DNA from: Seohaeicola zhoushanensis
GTDB taxonomy: Bacteria; Pseudomonadota; Alphaproteobacteria; Rhodobacterales; Rhodobacteraceae
Length of the DNA stretch: 64,000 nt
Direction of reading: 5' to 3'
NCBI RefSeq assembly: GCF_014656415.1
Contig: NZ_BNCJ01000015.1
Span: 1-64,000, forward strand
Below, piece after piece: positions 41,651-50,613 of the stretch; position 1 is the first letter of the stretch, and every line of letters starts with the position of its first letter. Made by a program: the position numbers and the translations under genes. The notes beneath the pieces were generated by a model. The model saw only the letters and a list, made by a program, of their open reading frames with translations, did no database searches and was not told where the DNA came from.

Positions 41651-42877
41651 TCAGAACAGGCTCAGTTGCTCGGGCGGCGGGGCAAAGCGGGCGCGCAGCG
41701 CCGCGGCATCGGTCAGCCCGCGTGGCGACCAGCCCGCCGCCACGATGAAGGGCTTGGCGTGCTTCATCACCGCGCCCATCGCCGCCAGATCCTCGTAGCG
41801 CAGCGTCCGGTGCCGCCGCGCCGCCAGCAGCCGCTGCACCGTCTTGGTGCCAAAGCCCGGCACCCGCAGCAGCATCTCCTTCGCCGCGCGGTTCACGTCG
41901 ACCGGAAAGGCGGCGCGGTTCTCCAGCGCCCAGGCGAGCTTGGGGTCGACGTCCAAGTCGAGCATCCCCCTGGACGCGATCTCGCCCACCTCGAAGCCGT
42001 AGAAGCGCAGCAGCCAGTCGGCCTGGTACAGCCGATGCTCGCGCAGCAGCGGCGGGCGGGCAAGCGGCAGCACCTTCGAGGCATCGGGGATCGGCGAGAA
42101 GGCGGAATAATAGACTCTGGACAGGCCGTAATTGGCATAGAGGTTGGTCGACTGCGACAGGATCGCGTGATCGTCGGCCGCATCAGCCCCGACGATCACC
42201 TGCGTCGACTGCCCGGCCGGCGCAAAGCGCGCCTTGCGCTTGCCGGTATAGCTCGCCTCGCGCGAGGCCTCGCGGCGCAGGCGCACCTCGGCCATCGCCT
42301 TGCGGATGCCCTTGGCGTCCTTCTCGGGCGCCAGCCGGTTCAGCCCCGCCTCGGTCGGCATCTCGACGTTGATCGACAGCCGGTCTGCCCAGCGCCCGGC
42401 CTCGTCGATCAGCTCGGGTGCGGCGTCGGGGATGGTCTTGAGGTGGATATAGCCGCGAAAGCCCTCCTGCTCGCGCAGGGTTCGGGCAATGCGGACCATG
42501 TCGGCCATGGTGTCGTCGGGCGAACGGATGATGCCCGACGACAGGAACAGCCCCTCGATATAGTTGCGACGGTAGAACTCCACCGTCAGCTTCACCACCT
42601 CCTCGACCGAGAAGCGCGCGCGTTCGACCCGGCTGGTGGCGCGGTTCACGCAATAGGCGCAATCGTAGATGCAGAAGTTGGTCATCAGGATCTTGAGCAG
42701 GCTGATGCAGCGCCCGTCGGGGGCATAGGCGTGGCAGATACCCGATCCGCCCGACGACCCCAGCCCCTTGCCATCACGCGAGTCGCGGCGCTGCCCCCCG
42801 GAGGAGGCGCAGGAAGCGTCGTATTTGGCGGCATCCGACAGGATGGCGAGCTTTTCAGAGAGGGTTCTTGCGGGCAT
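41651..42877 (-). CDS. Putative DNA modification/repair radical SAM protein
   Basis: A 408-residue radical SAM enzyme of the TIGR03916 type. The cluster motif is C69-x3-C73-x2-C76 in CIYDCAYC, preceded by CHAYAPDGRCISLLKILMTNF, and a C-terminal helix-hairpin-helix (LLRVPGFGTKTVQRLLAARR) suggests DNA contact. The family is commonly encoded with the DUF4130 protein, here downstream and fused to UdgX. Its reaction is unknown. MPARTLSEKLAIL at 42877 is chosen; a TTG start 12 codons upstream would place the LexA box inside the gene. Confidence 0.9.
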   Translation of the reverse strand: MPARTLSEKLAILSDAAKYDASCASSGGQRRDSRDGKGLGSSGGSGICHAYAPDGRCISLLKILMTNFCIYDCAYCVNRATSRVERARFSVEEVVKLTVEFYRRNYIEGLFLSSGIIRSPDDTMADMVRIARTLREQEGFRGYIHLKTIPDAAPELIDEAGRWADRLSINVEMPTEAGLNRLAPEKDAKGIRKAMAEVRLRREASREASYTGKRKARFAPAGQSTQVIVGADAADDHAILSQSTNLYANYGLSRVYYSAFSPIPDASKVLPLARPPLLREHRLYQADWLLRFYGFEVGEIASRGMLDLDVDPKLAWALENRAAFPVDVNRAAKEMLLRVPGFGTKTVQRLLAARRHRTLRYEDLAAMGAVMKHAKPFIVAAGWSPRGLTDAAALRARFAPPPEQLSLF

Positions 42878-42880
42878 GAT

Positions 42881-42895
42881 GTTCACATTATGTTC
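42881..42895. promoter_or_regulatory. LexA (SOS) box, alphaproteobacterial type
   Basis: GTTCACATTATGTTC is a perfect GTTC-N7-GTTC, the direct-repeat SOS box of alphaproteobacteria. It ends three bases before the radical SAM start codon on the opposite strand. This predicts repression by LexA and induction by DNA damage of the radical SAM/UdgX-fusion operon. Confidence 0.85.
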
Positions 42896-42946
42896 CCGCG
42901 CCTTTCCGATCAAGCGCGGCCAAAGCGGAATGACGCCGATGTGAGG

Positions 42947-44197
42947 TCAGTCGAAGCGGATGCAGCTGCCGCTGGCGCCGTTCAGCAGGCGCTTGAGGTG
43001 GAAGCTCGCCAGCGCGTCGTCGGCCTTGGAGCCGAGCAGCGCCGCGAAGGCCGGGAGCGCCGCGCTCTCGCCCGCTTCCAGCGCCTCGAAGGCGGCGAGA
43101 TAGGCCTGCGTCGCGGGTTCGGCCATGGCCGCGGGGCGCAGCGGCTCGAAGGCGGGCAGCGCCTCCGAGCGGCCGCGCAGCATCAGCGCGCCGACCGGGC
43201 GGCCCGAGAAGCCCTCGACCCGCTGCGCCAGGTCGGCGCTGACGCAGGCCCGCGTGCCGAGATGCTTGTTCGCGGCCTCGAGACGGGCCGCCGTATTGAT
43301 GGTGTCGCCGTAGGCGGTGTAGTCGAAGAACCGCCCGCCGCCGAAATTGCCGACGATGGCCGGGCCGCTGTGCGCGCCGATCCGGGTCGGGCCGACCGCC
43401 ACGCCGCGCGACACCCATGTGGCGCGAAAGCCCTCGGCGAAGGCGTCGAGCGCCAGCACGCAGGCCACCGCGCGCTCGGCATGGTCGGGTTGGTCGCCCG
43501 GCGCGCCGAAGAGGATATGGATGGCATCGCCCACGGTCTTGGCCACGGTGCCTTCATGCGCGAAGACCACAGCGGTCATGCCGTTGAGATAGTCGTTCAG
43601 CAGCTCGCCCAGCACGAAGGGGTCGAGCGTCTCGGCCAGTGAGGTGAAACCGGCGATGTCGGTGAAGACCGCCGTCACCTCGCGCCGCTGGCCGGCCAGT
43701 TCCACCGCCTCGGCGCCATAGGCCAGCCGCTCGGCCAGGTTGGGCGAGAAATAGCGCGAGAGCGCCGCATAGGCCTGTTCCGCCTCGGCCTGCCGCTGCC
43801 GTGCCTCGCGCAGCAAAGCGATGTGGCGCATGGTCTTGGCGATGGTGGTTTCGAGGTCGGCGAAGTCGATCGGCTTGGTGAGGAAATCGAAGGCGCCCCG
43901 GTTCATCGCCGTGCGGATGTTGGACATGTCGCCATAGGCCGAGACGATGATCGTCGAGGGCCCCTGTTCGCCCTCCTGCAGCTTTTCCAGCAGGGTCAGC
44001 CCGTCCATTCGGGGCATGTTGATATCGGTGACGACGAGGTCGATCCCCTCGCCCCGGCTGAGGCATTCCAGCGCCTCGATGCCGTCGCGGGCAAAGGTGA
44101 AGCTGACATCGCCCTCGCGGATCTGGCGACGGAACTTCTGGCGCACCAGCGGCTCCAGGTCTTCCTCGTCGTCCACGAAGAGCACGCGCGAGATCAT
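42947..44197 (-). CDS. Response regulator with adenylate/guanylate cyclase domain
   Basis: A 416-residue protein. The receiver domain (residues 1-125) has acidic D10/E11, phospho-acceptor D58 in VVTDINMPRMDG and K108 in TKPID. A class III cyclase domain (about 170-350) follows a short coiled-coil linker. Its metal-binding residues are D180 (VFTDIAGFTSL) and D224, K220 in KTVGD favours ATP, and DTINTAARLE supplies the transition-state Asn and Arg. It would make cAMP under phosphorelay control. It overlaps the upstream receiver gene by four bases and is the last gene of the signalling operon. Confidence 0.92.
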   Translation of the reverse strand: MISRVLFVDDEEDLEPLVRQKFRRQIREGDVSFTFARDGIEALECLSRGEGIDLVVTDINMPRMDGLTLLEKLQEGEQGPSTIIVSAYGDMSNIRTAMNRGAFDFLTKPIDFADLETTIAKTMRHIALLREARQRQAEAEQAYAALSRYFSPNLAERLAYGAEAVELAGQRREVTAVFTDIAGFTSLAETLDPFVLGELLNDYLNGMTAVVFAHEGTVAKTVGDAIHILFGAPGDQPDHAERAVACVLALDAFAEGFRATWVSRGVAVGPTRIGAHSGPAIVGNFGGGRFFDYTAYGDTINTAARLEAANKHLGTRACVSADLAQRVEGFSGRPVGALMLRGRSEALPAFEPLRPAAMAEPATQAYLAAFEALEAGESAALPAFAALLGSKADDALASFHLKRLLNGASGSCIRFD

Positions 44198-44583
44198 GCG
44201 GCCTTCTCCACGCGGGCGCGGATCTCGTCGCGCAGCCGGGCAAAGTCGATCGGCTTGGTGAGAAAGCCCTCGGCCCCGCGCTCCAGTGCCTTGCGCCGGG
44301 TCTCGCCGTCGCCATAGGCGGTGATCATGATGACCGGCACGTCGGGCCGCACCACCCGCGCCTTCGTCAGCAGGTCGAGCCCGCTGGTGCCGGGCATATT
44401 GATGTCGGACAGGATCAGGATCAGCGTTGCATCAACCGCCCCGTCGATGGCGCTCAGCGCCGCCTCGGCGCTCTGGGCAAACTGCATGTCGAAGGCGCGG
44501 GCCTTCAGCTCGCGCCGGAAATGCTGGCGGAACAGCGTCTCGACGTCGGCCTCGTCGTCGACCACCAGGATCAGCAGGCTCAT
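44194..44583 (-). CDS. Stand-alone response regulator receiver
   Basis: A 129-residue CheY-like receiver without an output domain. Acidic D9-D10-E11, phospho-acceptor D60 in LILSDINMPGTSG, the T in MITAYGD and K in LTKPIDF are all present. Overlapping ATGA junctions with both the kinase gene upstream and the receiver-cyclase gene downstream. It could act as an intermediate, a competitor for phosphate, or a protein-interaction output. Confidence 0.93.
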   Translation of the reverse strand: MSLLILVVDDEADVETLFRQHFRRELKARAFDMQFAQSAEAALSAIDGAVDATLILILSDINMPGTSGLDLLTKARVVRPDVPVIMITAYGDGETRRKALERGAEGFLTKPIDFARLRDEIRARVEKAA

Positions 44584-47500
44584 GTCTCGGTCTCCCTTGC
44601 CGCGTCGCGCGCCAGCACGATGCGGAATTCGGTGAAGGCGCCGGGTTCCGAACGAACGCCGAGCTGCCCGCGATGCTGCTTGACCACGATGTCATGGCTT
44701 ATCGACAGGCCCAGCCCCGTCCCCTCGCCCGCCGGCTTGGTGGTGAAGAAGGGCGCGAAGAGCTTGTCGCGCACCTCGGGCGGAATCCCGGTGCCGTTGT
44801 CGCGGATGGTGATCTCGACCGCCTCGCCCAGGTTGCGGGTGGCGACCCGCAGCGTCGGTTCATAGGCATCGGTCTCGGCGGTCCTGCGCTTGGTCGCGGC
44901 GTAGAAACCGTTCGAGATGAGGTTCAGCAGCACCCGCGTGATCTCTTGCGGGTAGAGGTCGACCGCGCCGGCCTCGGCGTCGAAGTCGCGCTCCAGCGTG
45001 ATGTTGAACCCCGCCTTCTCGGCCCGCGCGCCGTGATAGGCCAGTGTCAGACTCTCTTCTACCAGCGCGTTGACGTCGGTGGGCCGATGCTCGCCCGAGC
45101 CCTGCCGGGCGTGCATGAGCATGTTGCGCACGATGGAATCGGCGCGTTTGCCGTGCTGCACGATCTTGTCGAGATTGCCCTTCAGCATACCCGCCAAGTC
45201 GGTGATCTCCTCGGCCACCGCTTCGGGCAGGGGGACGCCCTCCAGCGCCTCGCCCAGTTCGTCGATCAGCTCGGCCGAGACCGCGGAGAAGTTGTTGACG
45301 AAGTTCAGCGGGTTCTTGATCTCATGCGCGATGCCGGCGGTGAGCTGGCCGAGCGAGGCCAGCTTCTCGGTCTGCACCAGCCGGTCCTGCGCGCCGCGCA
45401 ATTCCTCCAGCGACTGCGCCAGCTCGCGCGAGCGGCGCTCCGCGCTCTCGAACAGGCGCACGTTCTCGATGGCGATGGCCGCCTGGTCGGCGAAGGTCGC
45501 CACCAGTTCGATCTCGCGCTCGGCGAAGGGTTCGGGCCTGGTCCGCGTCAGGATGAGGACACCGTTGGCCTGTCCCTCCTTGAGCATCGGGACGGCGAGG
45601 ATGCAGCGGAACCCGCCCAGCCGCTTGCCTTCGGCGAAGGTATACTCCGGGTCGGCGAGGACATCGGCGATATGGACGATCTTGCCGTCGTTCAGGGCCC
45701 GCCCCGCAGCCGAGCCGCGTTCCCGCTCGACCGGGACATCGTGCACCAGCGCATCGAATTCCGCCGAGAAGCCGAAACTGCCCACCCGCATGAAGCGCCC
45801 GCCGATCTCGCGCGCGATGGTGCCCTGGTCGGCGTTGCAGAGCCGGGCGGCCGCCTCGACCAGCGTTCCGAGCACGCTTTCCAGATCGAAGGCCGAGCGC
45901 GAGATGACCTTCAGCACGTCGGCGGTGGCGGTCTGCTGGCGCAGCGCTTCGTTCAGCTCGCGCGAGCGGGTCTCGACCTTCTCGAAGAGCTCGACGTTGT
46001 TGATGGCGATCACCGCCTGGTCGGCGAAGGTCGAGACCAGGTCGATGTGCTTCTGGCTGAACGGCCGGTCGGCATGGCGCTGCATGGTGATGACGCCGAT
46101 GGCCACGCCGTCGCGGACCAGCGGCACCGCCAGGATCGCCCGCCGCCCGAGCTGGCGCATCAGCCCGACATCGTAATCGGCATCGAGCGTCGAATCCGGC
46201 ACATGCACCGGCTTCAAGGCCTCGGCCGCCCGGATCGTCACCGATCCGCGCAGGCCGACGCGGATCGGGGTCTTGAGCAGGTATTGGGTTATCATCCGCG
46301 CCTGCGGGCTCTTCATGTGGGCGACCAGTTCGTAGGTATCGCCGTTCAGCCGGAAGATATGCGCATCGGTCGCCTCGCAGAGCCGCTTGGCGGTGCTGAC
46401 GATGGCCTCGAACACCGGCTGGATCGCATTGGGCGAGCGCGAGATCACCCCCAGAACGTCGCTGGTCGCAGTCTGGTATTCCAACGCCTCCTGCACCTCG
46501 GCGGTGCGGGCGCGGACCTCCTCGAACAGGCGCGCGTTCTCGATGGCGATGACCGCCTGGTCGGCGAAGGTTGTCGCCAGCTCGGTCTGCTTGTCGGTGA
46601 AGGGGCGCACGGTGCCCCGCGTCATCGCGAGAATGCCAATGGTTTCGCCATCGCGCAGCAGCGGCACCCCCATGACCGAGCGGTATTGCGCCATATCCTG
46701 CAGCGCGGTCCAGCCGTAATCCGGGTCGGCCAGCACGTCGGCGATCTGGACAGGCTCGCGCGCCATGGCGGTACGTCCGATGGCGGTACCGGGGCTTGCC
46801 ACCACGTCCATGGACTTCAGGTAGTCGCGGATCTGCTCGTGCCGTTCCGCGGCAAAGCCGAAGCTGGCGGCAAAGCGGTAGACATCGCCGTGGCGGCGGA
46901 AGATCCAGGCATGTTCCGCCTCGCAGAGCCGCGCCGCCGATTCCGCCAACGTGTCGAGCACCGCCTGCAAATCGAAGGCCGAGCGCGAGATCACCTTCAG
47001 CACGTCCGCCGTCGCCGTCTGCTGCTGCAGCGACTCGCGCAGCTCGTTCAGCAGGCGGGCGTTCTCGATGGCGATCACCGCCTGGTCGGCGAAGGTCTTC
47101 AGGATTCCCCGCTGCTTGTCGCTGAACCGTCCCGGCTCGGCCCGGATTACGCTGATGGCGCCGATCGCCTCGGCGCCGCGCAGCAGCGGGATCACCGCCA
47201 GCGCCCGGTTGCCCGAGACCAGGAAGCTGTTCGCGCCGGGTTTCAGCTGGGCGGGCACCTCGCGCGCGTCGGGCACGTCGAGGAAGGTGCGGTCGAGAAT
47301 GGCGACCCCATGCAGATATTCCCGCGAGATCGGGATCGGAAAGCGGCCGCGCAGGCTCTCGACCCGCGCAGAGCCCGAGGCGGCGACGGCGATCAGGTGG
47401 AGCTTGTCCTCCTTCGGCATCACCACGCTGACGATGGCATCCGGGAACAGGGTGCAGCCGCTGCGGACGATGGCGTCGAAGACCGGCTGCGTGTCGGAGA

Positions 47501-48722
47501 GCGAGTTGGAGATGACCGTCAGGATCTCCGAGGTCGCCGTCTGCTGTTCCAGCGCCTCGGTCAGTTCGGCGTTGCGCAGCTGCACCTCGTGAAACAGCCG
47601 CGCGTTCTCGATGGCGATCACCGCCTGGTCCGCAAAGCTCTTGAGCAGCGCCTCGCTCGACTCGGGGATCTCGCCCGGCTCACTCCAGGCGATGACGATG
47701 ACTCCCACCGTCTCGCCCTCGCGCAGCATCGGCACGCCGATCAGCCGGCGGCGGCCCACGGTGGGTAGAAAACTCTGGTCATACTCGGTGTCGGTGCCGC
47801 TGTCCTCGATACGGATCACCTTGCCCGAAAGCATCACCCGCCCCGAGACCTGCGTCCGATCCGGCCGCATCGGGTAGCGGGCGCGCATCAGCTCGGCGAA
47901 AGGCACGTCCTTGTGGGCGCTCGCCATGAAATGCAGCTGGCCTTCCTTCCAGACGAAGACATTGGCGAAGAGCGCGTCGCAGAGGTGCAGGGCGTTCCTG
48001 GCGATGGCCTCGAAGACCGGCTCGGGCGAGGTCGGTTTGCTGGAGATCACGCCGAGGATCTCGGACATCGCCTGCTGCCGCTCCAGCGACTCGCGCAGCT
48101 GGCGGTTGCGGGCCTGGGCCTCCTCGAACTGGCGCACGTTCTCGATGGCGATCACCGCGTGGTCGGCCAGGGTTTCGAGCACCCGCAGCTGGGTATCCGT
48201 GAAGGCCTCGGCCTCGAACTTGCCCACCGCGATGGCGCCCAGCGGCCTGCCGTGCTGCATCATCGGCACCGCCGCCGCCGTGCGCCAGCCGCCGCTGCGG
48301 GCATAGTCCGAGGAATATTCAGGGTCCTTGGTCACATCCGTCAAATGCACCGTGGCGCAGTCGAGAATGGCCCGCCCGATCAGCGACTTGCGGGTCGGCG
48401 GGCCGGAGAGATAGGCGGCGTTGTTCAGCGCCTTCGACGAGAAGTTCATCGAGGCGCCGGGGCGGATCACCTCGCCATCGAAGAGCTGGACGTTGCAGTA
48501 GAAGGACCCCGTCAACCGCGCCGCGCTTTCGGCGATGGCCTCGAAGACCGGCTGGGCGTTCGAGGGCGAGCTCGCGATGATCGCCAGCACGTCCCGCGTG
48601 GCCGCCTGGAACTCGTGCGCTTCGGTCAGCTGGCGTTGCAGCGCCGCAATCGCCTCGGCGGAGATATCGCCGCCGCGACCCACTCTTGCCGTCCGACTAT
48701 CGCTGCCGCCTCCCTGGCTCAC
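44580..48722 (-). CDS. Soluble histidine kinase with six tandem GAF domains
   Basis: A 1380-residue kinase with no membrane segment. Six GAF domains occupy about residues 40-1090; each ends in a linker of the form ADQAVIAIENxRLFEEV followed by QTATxxVLxVISRS. HisKA follows, with phospho-acceptor H1133 in GIAHEIKNPLNFVNN, then a HATPase domain (DNGTGIPPEV, FAPFFTTKPAGEGTGLGLSIS). GAF domains bind small ligands or chromophores; the ligands here are unknown. The start is GTG with GAGGGGGGTGG upstream. The gene is first of a three-gene overlapping operon with a receiver and a receiver-cyclase. Confidence 0.95.
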   Translation of the reverse strand: MSQGGGSDSRTARVGRGGDISAEAIAALQRQLTEAHEFQAATRDVLAIIASSPSNAQPVFEAIAESAARLTGSFYCNVQLFDGEVIRPGASMNFSSKALNNAAYLSGPPTRKSLIGRAILDCATVHLTDVTKDPEYSSDYARSGGWRTAAAVPMMQHGRPLGAIAVGKFEAEAFTDTQLRVLETLADHAVIAIENVRQFEEAQARNRQLRESLERQQAMSEILGVISSKPTSPEPVFEAIARNALHLCDALFANVFVWKEGQLHFMASAHKDVPFAELMRARYPMRPDRTQVSGRVMLSGKVIRIEDSGTDTEYDQSFLPTVGRRRLIGVPMLREGETVGVIVIAWSEPGEIPESSEALLKSFADQAVIAIENARLFHEVQLRNAELTEALEQQTATSEILTVISNSLSDTQPVFDAIVRSGCTLFPDAIVSVVMPKEDKLHLIAVAASGSARVESLRGRFPIPISREYLHGVAILDRTFLDVPDAREVPAQLKPGANSFLVSGNRALAVIPLLRGAEAIGAISVIRAEPGRFSDKQRGILKTFADQAVIAIENARLLNELRESLQQQTATADVLKVISRSAFDLQAVLDTLAESAARLCEAEHAWIFRRHGDVYRFAASFGFAAERHEQIRDYLKSMDVVASPGTAIGRTAMAREPVQIADVLADPDYGWTALQDMAQYRSVMGVPLLRDGETIGILAMTRGTVRPFTDKQTELATTFADQAVIAIENARLFEEVRARTAEVQEALEYQTATSDVLGVISRSPNAIQPVFEAIVSTAKRLCEATDAHIFRLNGDTYELVAHMKSPQARMITQYLLKTPIRVGLRGSVTIRAAEALKPVHVPDSTLDADYDVGLMRQLGRRAILAVPLVRDGVAIGVITMQRHADRPFSQKHIDLVSTFADQAVIAINNVELFEKVETRSRELNEALRQQTATADVLKVISRSAFDLESVLGTLVEAAARLCNADQGTIAREIGGRFMRVGSFGFSAEFDALVHDVPVERERGSAAGRALNDGKIVHIADVLADPEYTFAEGKRLGGFRCILAVPMLKEGQANGVLILTRTRPEPFAEREIELVATFADQAAIAIENVRLFESAERRSRELAQSLEELRGAQDRLVQTEKLASLGQLTAGIAHEIKNPLNFVNNFSAVSAELIDELGEALEGVPLPEAVAEEITDLAGMLKGNLDKIVQHGKRADSIVRNMLMHARQGSGEHRPTDVNALVEESLTLAYHGARAEKAGFNITLERDFDAEAGAVDLYPQEITRVLLNLISNGFYAATKRRTAETDAYEPTLRVATRNLGEAVEITIRDNGTGIPPEVRDKLFAPFFTTKPAGEGTGLGLSISHDIVVKQHRGQLGVRSEPGAFTEFRIVLARDAARETET

Positions 48723-48773
48723 GCGCCACCCCCCTCGGGCAGTGGAAGGACATTCACGGAACCAGATATATCA

Positions 48774-48798
48774 CGCCCTCGCGATTCAAACGAGGGCG
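48774..48798 (-). terminator. Hairpin between the B12-protein gene and the kinase gene
   Basis: CGCCCTCG (48774-48781) pairs perfectly with 48791-48798 across a 9-nt loop, 8 nt after the stop of the B12-protein gene. On the minus strand it is followed by TGATATATCT, a weak U-tract. It likely ends the upstream transcript. Confidence 0.6.
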
Positions 48799-48805
48799 TT
48801 GGGCC

Positions 48806-50530
48806 TCAGCTTGCCCTGGCGGGCCGCTGCTCCATGATCCGGCCAAGCGCGACCAGCATCTCGTCGAGATCGGCGCAGGGATAGGCGCCGGTCGCGCGGA
48901 TCTCCTCGGTGACGTCCACCGGCAGGTCGGTGTTCGAGGCGACGGGGATTTCGTTCAGCTTGCCGCCGATCAGCAGCGGCAGCTGCGCGCCGCGCCGCTC
49001 CAGCGCCGCCAGCACCGCGCGGGCATAGCGCAGGCCGAGGCCGTTGTAGGTGGAAACGGCGATCACCTCGGCCCCGGCGTCGAGCGCGCGGTCGACCAGC
49101 ACCTCGGCGTCGAGCGAGGTGCCGACCTCGACCGCCTCGACCCCGAGACCCGAAAGCGCCGCGCGCACGAGGTAGGCGCCGTGTTCGTGCACGTCCGAGG
49201 TGCCCAGCGCGACCTTGAGCGTGGAGAGCCCGGCGGGCGCGGTCTGGCGGGCGCACCAGGCGGCGGCGTCGCGGTCGAGTTCCAGCGCCCAGTCCACCGG
49301 CACGGCGGGCTTCGTCGCGCGGTTGCCGAACAGCGTCTCCATCCCATGCGCGCCCAGCCGCCGGATCGCCAGCATCAGCGCGGCGGGGTCGGTCACGTCG
49401 ACGCCCCGATCCGCAAGCCCCTGCATGGCGCGTTGCTTGAAGGCCAACCCACCCTCCATCAGCCGGTCGGTCAGCGCGTCGATCTTCGAGGTGTCGATCA
49501 GCGCGCCATGCTCGGGCGCATGTTCCACCAGCCGCGCGGCGAACCGCTGCGCGTCGAGGATCTCCTCGACATCCGGAATGCGCTGGTTCTCGGTTACCGG
49601 GACCGGGTTGATCGCGTGGCCGGTATGGGCGCGGCCCAGCGCGGTGATGTCAGCCAGAAGGTAGCTGGCGAGGCTCGCGTAATTGGCGGCGGGCGAGCGG
49701 CGGTAGGCCACCGTGTTGCCGTAGAGCATGGTGCCCGGCGTATCCGTCACCCGCGCCATGGCGGCATGGAAGGCCGCCCGGCTGGCGGGGTTCGAGAAGT
49801 GGTGGCCCCAGCAATAGGACAGCCGCGCGCCGATCAGGTCTTCGACGATGTGCTTCTCGATCAGCACGGTGCCCAGCGAGGAGGTCATGTCGCGGTAGAG
49901 GCCCACGAAGCCGTCGTCGAGGTTGGAATGGATCAGCACCTCGGCCGGCTGCGCGGCGATCAGGCCGATGGCGGTGACGGTGGCCTCGGTGGTGGCGACG
50001 TCGTCGTCCCAATAGGGCAGGCGGAAGGTGAAATACTGGCCGAGGTTGCCGATGGCGGTCGCCCCCGCCGCCAGCGCCGCCTGAACATTGTGCAGCGCGC
50101 CCGGCATCCCGAGCATGAAATCACCGAAATGCGAAGCCGCGGGCGAGGCATTGGTGATGCGGGCAAAATCCTCGGGCCCGTCGAGCACGATTCCCGTGCC
50201 CCGCTGCGCCGCGTCGCGGCGGTCGGGCGGATAGCCCATGGTCCAGTCTAGCGTTATGCCGAAGCGGTCGACCTTCACCCCCTCGGCGGCGGCGGTCTCC
50301 TGGATCTCGCGGATCGCGCCGACCGTGCGGTCCATGTTGCGGAACCCGATGTGGGCGTGCTGCATGATCCGCCCCTCGGCGGCCATGCGGCGCTTGTATT
50401 CGGCTTCCGATGTCACCCCCTCGCCTTCGAGGAAGGCGCAGCGCCCGAGGGTCCATGTCCCGGCGAGCTTGCGCCCCGCCTCCAGCAGGTCGCGGCCCGG
50501 GGTCATCGTCGGAGCAGTCAGCGAGGTCAT
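48806..50530 (-). CDS. Cobalamin-dependent mutase-like protein (glutamate-mutase-like barrel plus B12 domain)
   Basis: A 574-residue cytoplasmic protein. The first 400 residues look like a TIM barrel related to the epsilon subunit of glutamate/methylaspartate mutase (HIGFRNMDRTVGAIREIQETAAAEGV, GITLDWTMGYPP). The last 150 form a B12-binding Rossmann domain with the D446-x-H448-x-x-G451 motif (DVHEHG), AVSTYNGLGLRYA and LLIGGKLNEI, which together mean base-off/His-on cobalamin. In known mutases these parts are separate chains. The substrate is unknown. It is divergent from the P5C-reductase-like gene at the edge of the betaine-type cluster, and likely part of it. Confidence 0.75.
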   Translation of the reverse strand: MTSLTAPTMTPGRDLLEAGRKLAGTWTLGRCAFLEGEGVTSEAEYKRRMAAEGRIMQHAHIGFRNMDRTVGAIREIQETAAAEGVKVDRFGITLDWTMGYPPDRRDAAQRGTGIVLDGPEDFARITNASPAASHFGDFMLGMPGALHNVQAALAAGATAIGNLGQYFTFRLPYWDDDVATTEATVTAIGLIAAQPAEVLIHSNLDDGFVGLYRDMTSSLGTVLIEKHIVEDLIGARLSYCWGHHFSNPASRAAFHAAMARVTDTPGTMLYGNTVAYRRSPAANYASLASYLLADITALGRAHTGHAINPVPVTENQRIPDVEEILDAQRFAARLVEHAPEHGALIDTSKIDALTDRLMEGGLAFKQRAMQGLADRGVDVTDPAALMLAIRRLGAHGMETLFGNRATKPAVPVDWALELDRDAAAWCARQTAPAGLSTLKVALGTSDVHEHGAYLVRAALSGLGVEAVEVGTSLDAEVLVDRALDAGAEVIAVSTYNGLGLRYARAVLAALERRGAQLPLLIGGKLNEIPVASNTDLPVDVTEEIRATGAYPCADLDEMLVALGRIMEQRPARAS

Positions 50531-50613
50531 CGGCGCGCCTCCTTAGGGTATCCGGGGTTTCAACCGCCGGAGGGATGGGCCAAGACTAGCGAAGGCTTCG
50601 GGAGAGACAAGAG

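Noticed and set aside
44427-47768. A 1113-codon plus-strand frame opposite the histidine kinase
   Set aside because: Its repeated motifs merely mirror the six GAF repeats of the real gene.
45461-48170. Regularly spaced DNA repeats that could suggest a CRISPR or other array
   Set aside because: The period is about 535 bp and the repeats encode the same GAF-linker residues, so they are coding repeats.
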